DNA from: Agromyces protaetiae
GTDB taxonomy: Bacteria > Actinomycetota > Actinomycetes > Actinomycetales > Microbacteriaceae
Assembly: GCF_030866785.1 (NCBI RefSeq)
Contig: NZ_CP133018.1
Span: forward strand, 992,001-1,056,000
DNA length: 64,000 nucleotides
Reading direction: 5' to 3'
A program made the translations under genes and the position numbers. The notes under the pieces are model-generated. The model had not been told where the DNA came from and did not search any database. It worked only from the letters and a program-made list of their open reading frames with translations. Within the stretch, counting starts at the first letter, position 1. Each line of letters begins with the position of its first letter. This document shows positions 1 through 7,001 of the stretch, one piece after another.

Positions 1-9
1 CGATCGGCG

Positions 10-116
10 CCGGTCGTGGTGTCGCGCGAATACAGGTCTGGGACCCGCCGCGACCTCGATTCGGGCCATGTCCGGTCGTGGTGTCGCGCGAATGCAGGTC
101 TGGCACCCGCCGCGAC
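10..116. repeat. Pair of 45-bp direct repeats
   Basis: Two 45-bp copies (10-54 and 72-116) lie 62 bp apart and differ at two positions (tac/tgc and ggg/ggc). Each runs from ccggtcgtgg to cccgccgcgac. They occupy the non-coding left edge, upstream of a small membrane-protein gene. More copies could lie beyond the window edge. No inverted repeats or transposase are seen. Confidence 0.75.
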
Positions 117-168
117 GTCGTGTCGTGTGCGACCTCAGCGCACGGGGTCCGGTGCGGGGGAATAGCGT

Positions 169-585
169 ATGGCCGGCGCGGTCCGCCAGGCCTTGTGCGG
201 CGGGGGCGCGGGCGACAGGCTGAGCCCTGTGCGAACGACGCCCATCTTCGCCGCTGCAGCGGCGGCCTACGCCGCGAACTGCGCGCTCGGAGCATCCGTC
301 GCTCTGCGGCTCGTCGACACACGCGACGTCCGCTGGGTGCATCACGCGATGTACATCGCGACCGCGACGCTGACCGCGGTGGCCGTGAGCTCCGCGCTCT
401 GGGGCAGGCCCCGGCACGCGAGCCGTCGCGCGGCGGCGGCGCTCCTGCCCGCCGCCCTACCGCTCGCGGCGATCCCGTACGCGGGCACGCACACCAGACG
501 ACATCCGGCGGTCGCGCTGAGCGCTGCCCCCTTCTTCGTCGCGGGCGTCGTCGCCTCGCGCGCCCGACGCCATCAGGAGGCCTGA
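169..585 (+). CDS. Small integral membrane protein, function unknown
   Basis: The 138-aa product is dominated by Ala-rich hydrophobic stretches: about residues 24-45 ([20 protein letters not shown]), 60-78 ([15 protein letters not shown]), 88-102 and 115-130. This suggests four membrane helices joined by short basic loops. ATG 169 follows a GGGGGAA stretch. GTG 229, just before the first helix, is a plausible later start. The stop sits inside the ribosome-binding region of the next gene (caggagg then GTG 588), so the two are probably cotranscribed. I recognise no family. Confidence 0.55.
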   Translation: MAGAVRQALCGGGAGDRLSPVRTTPIFAAAAAAYAANCALGASVALRLVDTRDVRWVHHAMYIATATLTAVAVSSALWGRPRHASRRAAAALLPAALPLAAIPYAGTHTRRHPAVALSAAPFFVAGVVASRARRHQEA

Positions 586-587
586 CC

Positions 588-1403
588 GTGGAGCTGCTCG
601 ACGCCATCCGCCGCCGTAAGACGACCAACGGACCGTTCCTGCCCGACCCCGTCTCCGAGGAACACCAGCGCCTGCTGATCGAGGCCGCGGGGCGCGCACC
701 CAGTCAGCTGAACAGCCAGCCGTGGCGGTTCGTCGTGATCGAGTCGCGCGACACGATCGAGCGGATCGCGAAGATCAGCGGCGAGAGCATGACCGAGGCC
801 ATGGGCAACGGCACCTTCTTCGAGCGGTACAAGCCGTACTTCCGGTTCAGCCAGGCCGAGATGGAGGAGAAGCGCTCGGGCATGCTCTTCGACAAGATGC
901 CCGCCGCGCTCCGCCCGTTCACCAGTCAGGTGTTCACGCCGCGCGGGCAGAAGCTCATGAACACGTTCGGTGTGCCCAAGACGCTCGGCGAGGAGAACCG
1001 CAAGCTCGTCTCGGGGTCGCCGCTGCTGCTCGGGGTCATGCTCGACCGGTCCGAGTACCGGCCGGGGCAGCTGAGCTCGTTCTACTCGGTGTTCAGCATG
1101 GGCGCCGCCATGGAGAACATCTGGTTGACGACCGTCGAACTCGGGATGGGCATCCAGTTCATCTCGTTCCCCATGGAGGTTCCGGGGCGCTGGCAGGAGA
1201 TCGTGCAGCTGCTCCAGGTGCCCGACGAGCTCGAGCTCATGGCGGTGTACCGGCTCGGGTATGTGCCGGAGGAGCAGCGGCGGCCCGCCATCGACTGGAC
1301 GAGTCACCAGCGCAAGCTGCCGTCGCAGGTGGTCTTCCGCGAGACCTGCGCGACGCCCGAGACCCGGTGGGATGCTCCGCCGGAGCCCGGCCCGGAGCGC
1401 TGA
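588..1403 (+). CDS. Nitroreductase family protein (FMN-dependent)
   Basis: The 271-aa product begins [20 protein letters not shown] and continues with the nitroreductase signature [17 protein letters not shown], the region that binds the FMN phosphate in this fold. The central part ([15 protein letters not shown], then [20 protein letters not shown]) matches the family dimer-interface helices, and RLGYVPEE is the usual end of the core. Such enzymes use NAD(P)H and FMN to reduce nitro or enone groups in the cytoplasm. The true substrate is not predictable. GTG 588 is chosen because caggagg sits 8 nt upstream. The reading frame stays open further 5', but that part is the other frame of the membrane-protein gene. 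At 271 aa it is longer than typical 190-220 aa relatives, with extra sequence between the FMN motif and the core. Confidence 0.85.
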   Translation: MELLDAIRRRKTTNGPFLPDPVSEEHQRLLIEAAGRAPSQLNSQPWRFVVIESRDTIERIAKISGESMTEAMGNGTFFERYKPYFRFSQAEMEEKRSGMLFDKMPAALRPFTSQVFTPRGQKLMNTFGVPKTLGEENRKLVSGSPLLLGVMLDRSEYRPGQLSSFYSVFSMGAAMENIWLTTVELGMGIQFISFPMEVPGRWQEIVQLLQVPDELELMAVYRLGYVPEEQRRPAIDWTSHQRKLPSQVVFRETCATPETRWDAPPEPGPER

Positions 1404-1453
1404 CGCCGTACGCGATCAGGAGGGGGTCATGGGGTCTGCGCCATTTCGGTGCG

Positions 1454-1480
1454 CTCCGCGCCACGTCAGGTGGCGCGGAG
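1454..1480. terminator. Perfect 11-bp hairpin between convergent genes
   Basis: ctccgcgccac (1454-1464) and gtggcgcggag (1470-1480) are perfectly complementary around the loop gtcag. It lies between the converging nitroreductase and NUDIX genes and has no T tract. Two partial echoes of the arm (tggcgcggag, 1491-1500; ggcgcggagcgc, about 1534-1545) follow. Confidence 0.55.
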
Positions 1481-1547
1481 GTGCACGCAGTGGCGCGGAG
1501 CGGCGACCCGAGCGGTGGCGGAGGTCAGGGGAAGGCGCGGAGCGCGC

Positions 1548-2039
1548 TCAGGTGACGGCGCGAAGCGCCGCGTCGAGCACGGGGCGCTGGCCGGCGACGA
1601 GCAGCGGTCGGGCCTCCTCGAGGCCGGCCCAACGGGCGTCGTCGATCTCGGGGAACGACTGACGTCGGCCCGAGCGCGGCGGCCACTCGAGCTCGAAGGT
1701 GTTGCTGACGACCTCGGCCAGCTCGAACGTGGGCGTCTCGAGCACGAACACGCGCAGCCGCTTGCCCGAGCTGTAGCGGAACTCGCCGAGATCGATCGGC
1801 TCGCCCTCGGGGGCGGGCACGCCGAGCTCTTCGGCGAACTCCCGGCGAGCCGCGGCGAGCGGATCCTCGGTCGCGGGGTCGAACTCGCCCTTGGGGATCG
1901 ACCAGGCGCCCTCGCGCTTGCGCGCCCAGAACGGCCCGCCCATGTGCGCGATGAACACCTCGAGCGCGGTCGCGGTCGTGCGCGAGGCATCCGTCCGCGC
2001 CCACCGGACCAGCAGCAGGCCCGCGCTCACGACCGGCAT
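1548..2039 (-). CDS. NUDIX hydrolase
   Basis: The 163-aa product carries the Nudix box from GEFDPATEDP through REFAEELG (about residues 61-83), matching GX5EX7REUXEEXGU, so the metal-binding glutamates are present. The lead-in (VVSAGLLLVRW, WSIPKG) resembles Nudix proteins acting on nucleotides or dinucleoside polyphosphates. The substrate is not decidable from sequence. The start ATG 2039 (MPVVSAG) is chosen because the domain begins there; the frame upstream is Arg-rich shadow sequence. It lies 20 nt downstream of a 35-aa membrane-peptide gene on the same strand and may share its transcript. Confidence 0.85.
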   Translation of the reverse strand: MPVVSAGLLLVRWARTDASRTTATALEVFIAHMGGPFWARKREGAWSIPKGEFDPATEDPLAAARREFAEELGVPAPEGEPIDLGEFRYSSGKRLRVFVLETPTFELAEVVSNTFELEWPPRSGRRQSFPEIDDARWAGLEEARPLLVAGQRPVLDAALRAVT

Positions 2040-2059
2040 GACGCGCCCCCCCGGGGCAC

Positions 2060-2167
2060 CTACTCCTTGGGTGCCTTCACGAGCGACCACACCGCGGCGA
2101 CGCCGGTCAGTCCGCCCACGGCGGCGATCAGTGCGACCACGCCCCACAGCACCAGTTCGATCGACAT
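2060..2167 (-). CDS. 35-aa single-pass membrane peptide
   Basis: This short gene encodes MSIELVLWGVVALIAAVGGL followed by TGVAAVWSLVKAPKE. It is one hydrophobic helix (residues 4-28) with a charged tail. An excellent Shine-Dalgarno sequence, GGGAGGAGCTTC, directly precedes the ATG. It sits 20 nt upstream of the NUDIX start, suggesting a two-gene unit. The strong ribosome site and clean helix argue that it is real despite its length. Function unknown. Confidence 0.65.
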   Translation of the reverse strand: MSIELVLWGVVALIAAVGGLTGVAAVWSLVKAPKE

Positions 2168-2268
2168 GAAGCTCCTCCCGAGCGAGTTCCCAGCTTCCTA
2201 TTCTGCCCGGTCGGCGGGCCGCGCGAAACCGCCCGCGGCGATGGCGGCCACCGGGCTAGCGTGGACGG

Positions 2269-2913
2269 ATGGCAGACATCGTGATCATCGGCGGCCACGG
2301 CAAGGTCGCACTCAAGCTCGAACGACTGCTCGCCGAACGGGGTGATCGGGTCGACGCGATCATCCGCAACCCCGAGCACGCGGGCGACATCGAGGCGGCC
2401 GGCGCGAACCCCGTCGTCGCTGACATCGAGCTGCTCGACGTCGACGGGCTCGCCGAACTCTTCGCGGGGCACGACGCCGTCGTGTGGTCGGCCGGGGCCG
2501 GCGGGGGGAACCCGGCGCGCACGATCGCCGTCGACCGCGACGCCGCGATCCGCACCATGGCCGCGGCCGAGCGCGCGGGCGTGCCACGGTACGTGATGGT
2601 CTCGTACTTCGACTCACCCGACCGCTCGGTGCCCGACGACAACCCGTTCCGCCACTACGCCGAGGCGAAAGCCGACGCCGACGAGCATCTCGCGACGTCG
2701 AGCCTCGATTGGACGATCCTGGGGCCCGGTCGGCTGACCGACGATCCGGGCACGGGCACGATCGACGCCGAGGCTGCCGAGAGCGGCGCGGTCTCGCGCG
2801 ACGACGTCGCGGCCGTGGCTGCCGCCGTGCTCGGCGACGACCGCAGCATCGGCCGGACCATTCGCTTCACCGCGGGCGACACGCCCATCGCCGAGGCCGT
2901 CGCGGGCGCCTGA
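2269..2913 (+). CDS. Atypical SDR / NAD(P)-binding oxidoreductase
   Basis: The 214-aa Rossmann protein starts MADIVIIGGHGKVALKLERL, an atypical GGxGKV form of the dinucleotide-binding loop. VWSAGAGGG (about 71-79), VMVSYFD (about 108-114) and HYAEAKADADEHL (about 127-139) are the usual atypical-SDR landmarks, with YxxxK-like spacing retained. WTILGPGRLTD is the substrate-side segment of NmrA/YwnB-like proteins. Relatives are often called NAD-dependent epimerase/dehydratase or NADH(P)-binding proteins. The reaction is unknown. It diverges from the 35-aa peptide gene, so 2168-2268 should hold both promoters. Confidence 0.85.
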   Translation: MADIVIIGGHGKVALKLERLLAERGDRVDAIIRNPEHAGDIEAAGANPVVADIELLDVDGLAELFAGHDAVVWSAGAGGGNPARTIAVDRDAAIRTMAAAERAGVPRYVMVSYFDSPDRSVPDDNPFRHYAEAKADADEHLATSSLDWTILGPGRLTDDPGTGTIDAEAAESGAVSRDDVAAVAAAVLGDDRSIGRTIRFTAGDTPIAEAVAGA

Positions 2914-3015
2914 CCGTCCGCGCGGGCAGGAGGCGCCTCCCACTCGCCCACGACACGCCGCGGCGTGCCCGCGCAACCCGCGCTGCGGGCCACCGCGATG
3001 GGCTAGAACCATTCC

Positions 3016-3918
3016 ATGGACTTCTCCCTGGAATTCACACCCGACCTCATCGCGGTGTTCCTCACGCTGTTCGTGCTGGAGGTCGTGCTCGGCGTCGACA
3101 ACGTCATCTTCATCTCGATCCTCGCGGCCAAGCTCCCGGTCGAACAGCAGGCGAAGGCCCGGAACCTCGGTCTCACGCTCGCGATGCTCATGCGCGTCGT
3201 CCTCGTGATCTTCGCGGGCTGGATCATCACGCTCAAGACCGACCTGTTCGAGATCTTCGGGCTCGGGTTCTCGGGGAGAGATCTGATCCTCATCGCCGGT
3301 GGGTTGTTCCTCGTCTACAAGGCCGTGCACGAGATCCATCAGAAGCTGGAGGGCGTCGAAGAACACGGCGCCGGCAAGGCCGCGGTCGCGAGCTTCGGCT
3401 CGGTCATCGCGCAGATCCTCGTCCTCGACCTCGTCTTCTCGCTGGACTCGGTGATCACGGCGGTCGGCATGACCGAGAACCTGGTCGTGATCATCACGGT
3501 CGTGGTGCTCTCGTTCGGCATCATGCTCTTCGCGGCGCGGTACATCTTCGCGTTCGTGAACGCGCACCCGACGGTCAAGATGCTCGCGCTCGCGTTCCTC
3601 CTGCTCATCGGCGTGTTCCTCATCGCCGACGGGTTCGGGGTGAAGATCGACAAGGCCCTCATCTACGGGCCGATGGCGTTCGCGATCTTCGTCGAGGCGC
3701 TGAACCTGATCGCGGCGAAGCGCAAGGCGAAGCGGCTGCAGCAGGAACGCGAACCGGTACGCCTGCACACCGCGTATCCGGTCGACGCCGAAGTCGAGGC
3801 CGTGCACGCCGCGACCTCGCGCGACCCCGAGTCGGGCGCAGTCGGCCTGTCGCGGAGGCCCGTCACGGGTGTGACCCGCGACGGTGACGGCCACCAGGAG
3901 CCGCGCGGGCTCGGCTGA
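3016..3918 (+). CDS. TerC family integral membrane protein (probable metal exporter)
   Basis: The 300-aa protein has seven or eight hydrophobic helices up to about residue 245 and a hydrophilic tail of about 55 aa. The two acidic TerC signatures are present: EVVLGVDNVIFIS (about 22-34) and LVLDLVFSLDSVITAVG (about 136-152). These Asp residues are thought to bind the transported ion. TerC/Alx/MeeF-type proteins of other bacteria are linked to manganese efflux and to tellurite resistance. Here the assignment is by family only, and no other ter gene is nearby. The ribosome site before ATG 3016 is weak (gggctagaacc). Confidence 0.9.
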   Translation: MDFSLEFTPDLIAVFLTLFVLEVVLGVDNVIFISILAAKLPVEQQAKARNLGLTLAMLMRVVLVIFAGWIITLKTDLFEIFGLGFSGRDLILIAGGLFLVYKAVHEIHQKLEGVEEHGAGKAAVASFGSVIAQILVLDLVFSLDSVITAVGMTENLVVIITVVVLSFGIMLFAARYIFAFVNAHPTVKMLALAFLLLIGVFLIADGFGVKIDKALIYGPMAFAIFVEALNLIAAKRKAKRLQQEREPVRLHTAYPVDAEVEAVHAATSRDPESGAVGLSRRPVTGVTRDGDGHQEPRGLG

Positions 3919-4049
3919 GCGAGCCGGCTCTCGAGGTGCGGGCGGCTTCCGCGGGCGCGCGGATGACACGTGCGGGCGCCGTCCGTCAAGGCGGTGCGCG
4001 AACGTGCCGAACGCGGGAGGCTGGAGGCATCCGAAGACTGGAGGACCCC

Positions 4050-4268
4050 ATGAGCGACCCGCTCAACCCGTGGGAGGAGAAGGACCGGCTGCAGCCGACC
4101 GGCGACCTGTCGGTTCACCCTGAGACCGGCGCGATGACCGTGCAGGACGGCGGCGACGCCGCCCTCGACGACACGAACCCCGGCCCCGACGCGAACGACC
4201 TCGAGGCCGACAACGCCGTCGAGGCCGACACGATCGAGACGCTCGACCCGGAGAACCCGCCGGCCTGA
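4050..4268 (+). CDS. Small acidic hypothetical protein
   Basis: The 72-aa product is very acidic and probably disordered (DDTNPGPDANDLEADNAVEA). It has no Cys and no hydrophobic core. ATG 4050 is preceded by ctggagga (4037-4044), a good ribosome site; the frame stays open further upstream but without coding character. It converges on the PHP gene with only 2 nt between stops. Proteins of this look are common in Microbacteriaceae and unassigned. Confidence 0.65.
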   Translation: MSDPLNPWEEKDRLQPTGDLSVHPETGAMTVQDGGDAALDDTNPGPDANDLEADNAVEADTIETLDPENPPA

Positions 4269-4270
4269 CT

Positions 4271-5284
4271 TCAGCGCTTGCGGTGGCTCCACTCGAGCAG
4301 GCGATCCACGTCCCAGGTCGTCACGATGCGGTCGGCCGGGATGCCTGCGCGCTCCGCGCGGGCGGCGCCGAGCTCGAGGAAGGCGAAGTGCCCGGGCGCA
4401 TGCGCGTCCGAGTCGATGCTGAACCGGCAGCCCGCCGCGAACGCCTGAGCGATCAGCTCGTCCGGCGGGTCCTCGCGCTCGGGTCGCGAGTTGATCTCGA
4501 CGGCGACGTCGTGCTCGGCGCACGCCGCGAACACGGCGGCCGCGTCGAACGACGACTGCGGCCGCGTGCCTCGTGAGCCCTTCACGAGCCGGCCCGTGCA
4601 GTGCCCGAGCACGTTCGTGTGCGGGTCGGCGATCGCCCGGAGCATCCGTCGGGTCATGTCCCGCTCGGGTGCGCGGAGCTTGGAGTGCACGCTCGCGACG
4701 ACCACGTCGAGGCGTTCGAGCATCTCGGGCGTCTGGTCGAGGGAACCGTCTTCGAGGATGTCGACCTCGATGCCGGGCAGGATCCGGATGCCGAGGTCGG
4801 CGTCGGCGTTCAGCGCCTCGACGATCTCGAGCTGTTCGGCGAGCCGCTCGGCCGAGAGCCCGTTCGCGACCCTGAGGCTGGGGGAGTGGTCGGAGAGCAC
4901 GACCCACTCGAGCCCGACCGCGGCTGCGCCGCGCGCCATGGCCTGGATGCTCGTCGTGCCGTCGGACCATTCCGAGTGCGAATGCAGGTCGCCCCTCAGC
5001 GTGGCCGCGAGTCCGGTGCGATGGCCGCCGCCGGCCTCCTCGCGGAGGGTCGCGAGCTTGTCGGGCACGCGCCCCGCGGCGGCGTCGACGATGACCGTGT
5101 AGGTGGAGTCGCCGATGCCCGGCGTGCGTCGCAGCCGTCCGTCGGCGATGCGGGCGGCGAGCTCGTCCGAGGGGATGCCGCGCACGATCTCGGCGGCGCG
5201 CCGGTAGGCCTTCGATTTGTAGGAGGACGCGAGCTCGCGCTCCAGCAGGCTCGCGATCTCGTCGAGGGCTTCGGCGGCGTCCAT
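4271..5284 (-). CDS. PHP-domain phosphoesterase with helix-hairpin-helix front (PolX C-terminal-like)
   Basis: The 337-aa product starts with a DNA-polymerase-X-like helical and helix-hairpin-helix region (KAYRRAAEIVRGIPSDELAA, then LRRTPGIGDSTYTVI, residues 1-85). A complete PHP metallo-domain follows, with metal ligands visible in DLHSHSEWSDGT (about 98-109), LSDHS (about 130-134), GIEVDI (about 170-175), VVASVHS (about 194-200), GHCTGR (about 226-231), EINSRPE and DSDAHAPGHF (about 291-300). This layout matches the PHP half of bacterial PolX without the polymerase palm. A phosphatase or 3'-5' exonuclease role is possible but untested. Start ATG 5284 has only a weak ribosome site. Confidence 0.85.
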   Translation of the reverse strand: MDAAEALDEIASLLERELASSYKSKAYRRAAEIVRGIPSDELAARIADGRLRRTPGIGDSTYTVIVDAAAGRVPDKLATLREEAGGGHRTGLAATLRGDLHSHSEWSDGTTSIQAMARGAAAVGLEWVVLSDHSPSLRVANGLSAERLAEQLEIVEALNADADLGIRILPGIEVDILEDGSLDQTPEMLERLDVVVASVHSKLRAPERDMTRRMLRAIADPHTNVLGHCTGRLVKGSRGTRPQSSFDAAAVFAACAEHDVAVEINSRPEREDPPDELIAQAFAAGCRFSIDSDAHAPGHFAFLELGAARAERAGIPADRIVTTWDVDRLLEWSHRKR

Positions 5285-5317
5285 GGCACCATCTTGGCAC
5301 GACGGAAGCTGTCAACG

Positions 5318-5336
5318 TGAGGCTTGCCTAACCTAA
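5318..5336 (+). promoter_or_regulatory. Probable DtxR/IdeR iron box
   Basis: TGAGGCTTGCCTAACCTAA matches the DtxR/IdeR consensus TTAGGTTAGCCTAACCTAA at 16 of 19 positions, with a perfect right half. It lies between the divergent PHP and DUF1540 genes, 33 nt from the PHP start and 124 nt from the DUF1540 start. A DtxR-family regulator gene is in the same window (41880-42572). Iron control is inferred from the motif. Confidence 0.7.
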
Positions 5337-5402
5337 AAACAGCCTCTGACCGGGAAAAACGCGGGCGTGTTGGGGTTTCATTGCGCGCTCGGCGCGCGTA
5401 GC

Positions 5403-5446
5403 ATCGACGCCAACGCACGTCAGAGATCGACGCCAACGCACGTCAG
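5403..5446 (+). repeat. Tandem 21-bp direct repeat upstream of DUF1540 gene
   Basis: Two identical 21-nt copies (5403-5423 and 5426-5446; each starts atcgacgccaac and ends gcacgtcag) are spaced 23 bp apart. The second copy runs into the ribosome site of the DUF1540 gene (ggacggag, 5447-5454). They may be a regulatory array or a local duplication in the 5' leader. Confidence 0.7.
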
Positions 5447-5460
5447 GGACGGAGTCCATC

Positions 5461-5769
5461 ATGACCATGACGCTCGACGAACTGCCCGCCGTTGCCGAGT
5501 GTTCGGTGAGTGGCTGCTCCTACAACGACCACTCGCACTGCCACGCTGCCGCGGTCACGATCGCCGGCGTGCCCGGCGACGCGGAGTGTGCGACGTTCAT
5601 CCCGCTCGGCGCCAAAGGCGGGCTCGACAAGGTCGTCGCGCACGTCGGTGCCTGCCAGCGCGCCGAATGCGTGCACAACGCGAGCCTCGAGTGCACGGCG
5701 CCGGCCGTGCGGATCGGCCCCGGAGCCGAAGAGGCCGACTGTCTCACCTACGAGCAGCGCGCGAGCTGA
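5461..5769 (+). CDS. DUF1540 domain protein (two Cys-rich repeats)
   Basis: The 102-aa product contains two DUF1540-type Cys motifs: CSVSGCSYNDHSHCHAAAVT (about 15-34) and CQRAECVHNASLECTAPAV (about 65-83). Each is followed by an acidic segment with a final Cys (GDAECATF, EEADCLTY). This makes eight conserved-position cysteines plus histidines, suggesting metal binding. The family has no proven function. A ggacggag ribosome site fixes ATG 5461. The upstream DtxR-type box at 5318-5336 suggests iron-dependent expression, which fits a small metal-binding protein; this link is an inference. Confidence 0.85.
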   Translation: MTMTLDELPAVAECSVSGCSYNDHSHCHAAAVTIAGVPGDAECATFIPLGAKGGLDKVVAHVGACQRAECVHNASLECTAPAVRIGPGAEEADCLTYEQRAS

Positions 5770-5785
5770 CCCCTTCGTCGAGCGG

Positions 5786-6304
5786 CTAGGGTGTGTCCCG
5801 TGCCGGGCGCTGGCTGAACCGGCAGCTCGTCGCATCGAGGCGAGCCTCGGGGTCGAGTCGACCGAGCACGGCGCCGGCGATGTCGTAGAGCTGTCGCTGC
5901 TGCTCGGGCGTGAGGGCGTCGAGCACGTTCCGCCGGACGGTCTCGACATGCCCCGGCGCGGCCTGCTCGATGAGGTCGATGCCGGCCTCGGTGATCGTGG
6001 CGTTCGTCGCGCGCCGGTCCTCGGGGCACGGGAATCGGTGCACGAGGCCGCGGTCTTCGAGGCGCCGCACCACGTGCGAGAGGCGGGGCAGCGTCGCGTT
6101 GGTGCCGGCCGCGAGTGTCGTCATGCGCATGGTCCGCGCGGGCGCCTCGCCGAGCGCCATCAGGACCTGGTACTCGAAGTGCGTGAGTCCCGCATCGGTG
6201 CCGAGCTGTGCGTCGAGCGCGGTCGGCAGGAGCTCGGCGACGGCGACGAGCCGGACCCAGGCCGCTGACTCCTCCTGGGTCAGCCAGTCGGTCGTGTCGC
6301 TCAT
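5786..6304 (-). CDS. MarR family transcriptional regulator
   Basis: The 172-aa product has a MarR winged helix: LTHFEYQVLMALGEAP (helix before the DNA reader), TMRMTTLAAGTNATLPRLSHVVRRLEDRGL (recognition helix) and the wing DRRATNATITEAG. Helices for dimerisation flank it at residues 5-35 and 130-160. ATG 6304 (MSDTTDWLTQ) is chosen; codons further upstream run through the divergent promoter. It is transcribed away from the NAD(P)-binding protein at 6408, and two matching inverted repeats lie between them, so it very likely represses both genes. The ligand is unknown. Confidence 0.88.
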   Translation of the reverse strand: MSDTTDWLTQEESAAWVRLVAVAELLPTALDAQLGTDAGLTHFEYQVLMALGEAPARTMRMTTLAAGTNATLPRLSHVVRRLEDRGLVHRFPCPEDRRATNATITEAGIDLIEQAAPGHVETVRRNVLDALTPEQQRQLYDIAGAVLGRLDPEARLDATSCRFSQRPARDTP

Positions 6305-6324
6305 GCGCACGAGTCTACTGCAAT

Positions 6325-6340
6325 AGTTGACACGACAACT
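6325..6340. promoter_or_regulatory. MarR operator 1 (AGTTG-N6-CAACT)
   Basis: The 16-bp sequence AGTTGACACGACAACT is an inverted repeat that overlaps the probable -35 hexamer of the rightward gene. It shares the architecture AGTTG-N6-CAACT with the second site 33 bp away. Binding of the divergently encoded MarR protein is inferred. Confidence 0.65.
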
Positions 6341-6355
6341 GAATGCATCTAGCGT
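6327..6355 (+). promoter_or_regulatory. Sigma-A-like promoter for the 6408 gene
   Basis: TTGACA (6327-6332), a 17-nt spacer and TAGCGT (6350-6355) form a recognisable promoter reading toward the NAD(P)-binding protein. The -35 lies in operator 1, and the expected start of transcription falls in operator 2. Confidence 0.55.
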
Positions 6356-6357
6356 CT

Positions 6358-6375
6358 TAGTTGTTCCAACAACTA
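6358..6375. promoter_or_regulatory. MarR operator 2 (perfect 8-bp arms)
   Basis: TAGTTGTTCCAACAACTA has 8-bp arms around a CC centre and contains the same AGTTG-N6-CAACT core as operator 1. It covers the predicted +1 region of the rightward promoter, a typical repressor position. Confidence 0.7.
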
Positions 6376-6407
6376 ACGCGTCGGTTCGGCGCACGGAAGG
6401 ACTCGGC

Positions 6408-6983
6408 ATGACCACCATCAGCATCGTCGGCAACGGCAACATGGGGCGCGCGATCGGCGCCATCGTCACGGCGGGCGGCAACGACGTCGAGTTCATCGGC
6501 CGCGACAGCGCCACGCCCGTCACCGGCGACATCGTCGTGCTCGCCGTGCCGCACCCCTCGGTCGCCGAGATCGTCGCCGAGCGGGGAGCTCAGCTCGCCG
6601 GCCGCATCGTCGTCGACATCACGAACCCGGTCGACTTCTCGACCTTCGATTCGCTCGTCGTGCCCGCGGGCTCCTCGTTCGCCGCCGAGCTGGCAGCTCA
6701 GCTGCCGGACTCGCGGGTGCTGAAAGCCTTCAACACCAACTTCGCCGGCACGATCGCGTCCAAGCAGATCGGCGACGTGACGACCACCGTGCTCATCGCC
6801 GGAGACGACGAGGACGCCAAGCAGGCCCTCGCCGCGGTGGTGCGCGCCGGCGGCCTCGAGGCGGTCGACGCCGGCTCGCTCGCGCGTGCGCACGAGCTCG
6901 AGGCGCTCGGGTTCCTGCAGCTCGGCCTCGCCGTGCAGGAGAAGGTCGGTTGGGGCGCGGGCTTCGCGCTCGTCGCCGCCTGA
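6408..6983 (+). CDS. NADPH-dependent F420-reductase-like oxidoreductase (COG2085 type)
   Basis: The 191-aa product has a clean N-terminal Rossmann motif, ISIVGNGNMGRAIGAI (4-19), then DIVVLAVPHPSVAEIV and VVDITNPVDF. This is the core arrangement of the F420H2:NADP oxidoreductase / NADP-F420 reductase family. VLKAFNTNFAGTIASK is the characteristic cofactor-side segment. Many members without proven F420 use are annotated only as NAD(P)-binding. ATG 6408 follows cggaagga (ribosome site). Expression is probably repressed by the divergent MarR protein through the two operators. Confidence 0.82.
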   Translation: MTTISIVGNGNMGRAIGAIVTAGGNDVEFIGRDSATPVTGDIVVLAVPHPSVAEIVAERGAQLAGRIVVDITNPVDFSTFDSLVVPAGSSFAAELAAQLPDSRVLKAFNTNFAGTIASKQIGDVTTTVLIAGDDEDAKQALAAVVRAGGLEAVDAGSLARAHELEALGFLQLGLAVQEKVGWGAGFALVAA

Positions 6984-7001
6984 GCTCGCGCCCGCGGGGG
7001 A

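Noticed and set aside
78-587. 170-codon N-terminal extension of the first nitroreductase
   Set aside because: The sequence is Arg-rich and overlaps the better-supported membrane-protein frame. The nitroreductase fold begins at GTG 588.
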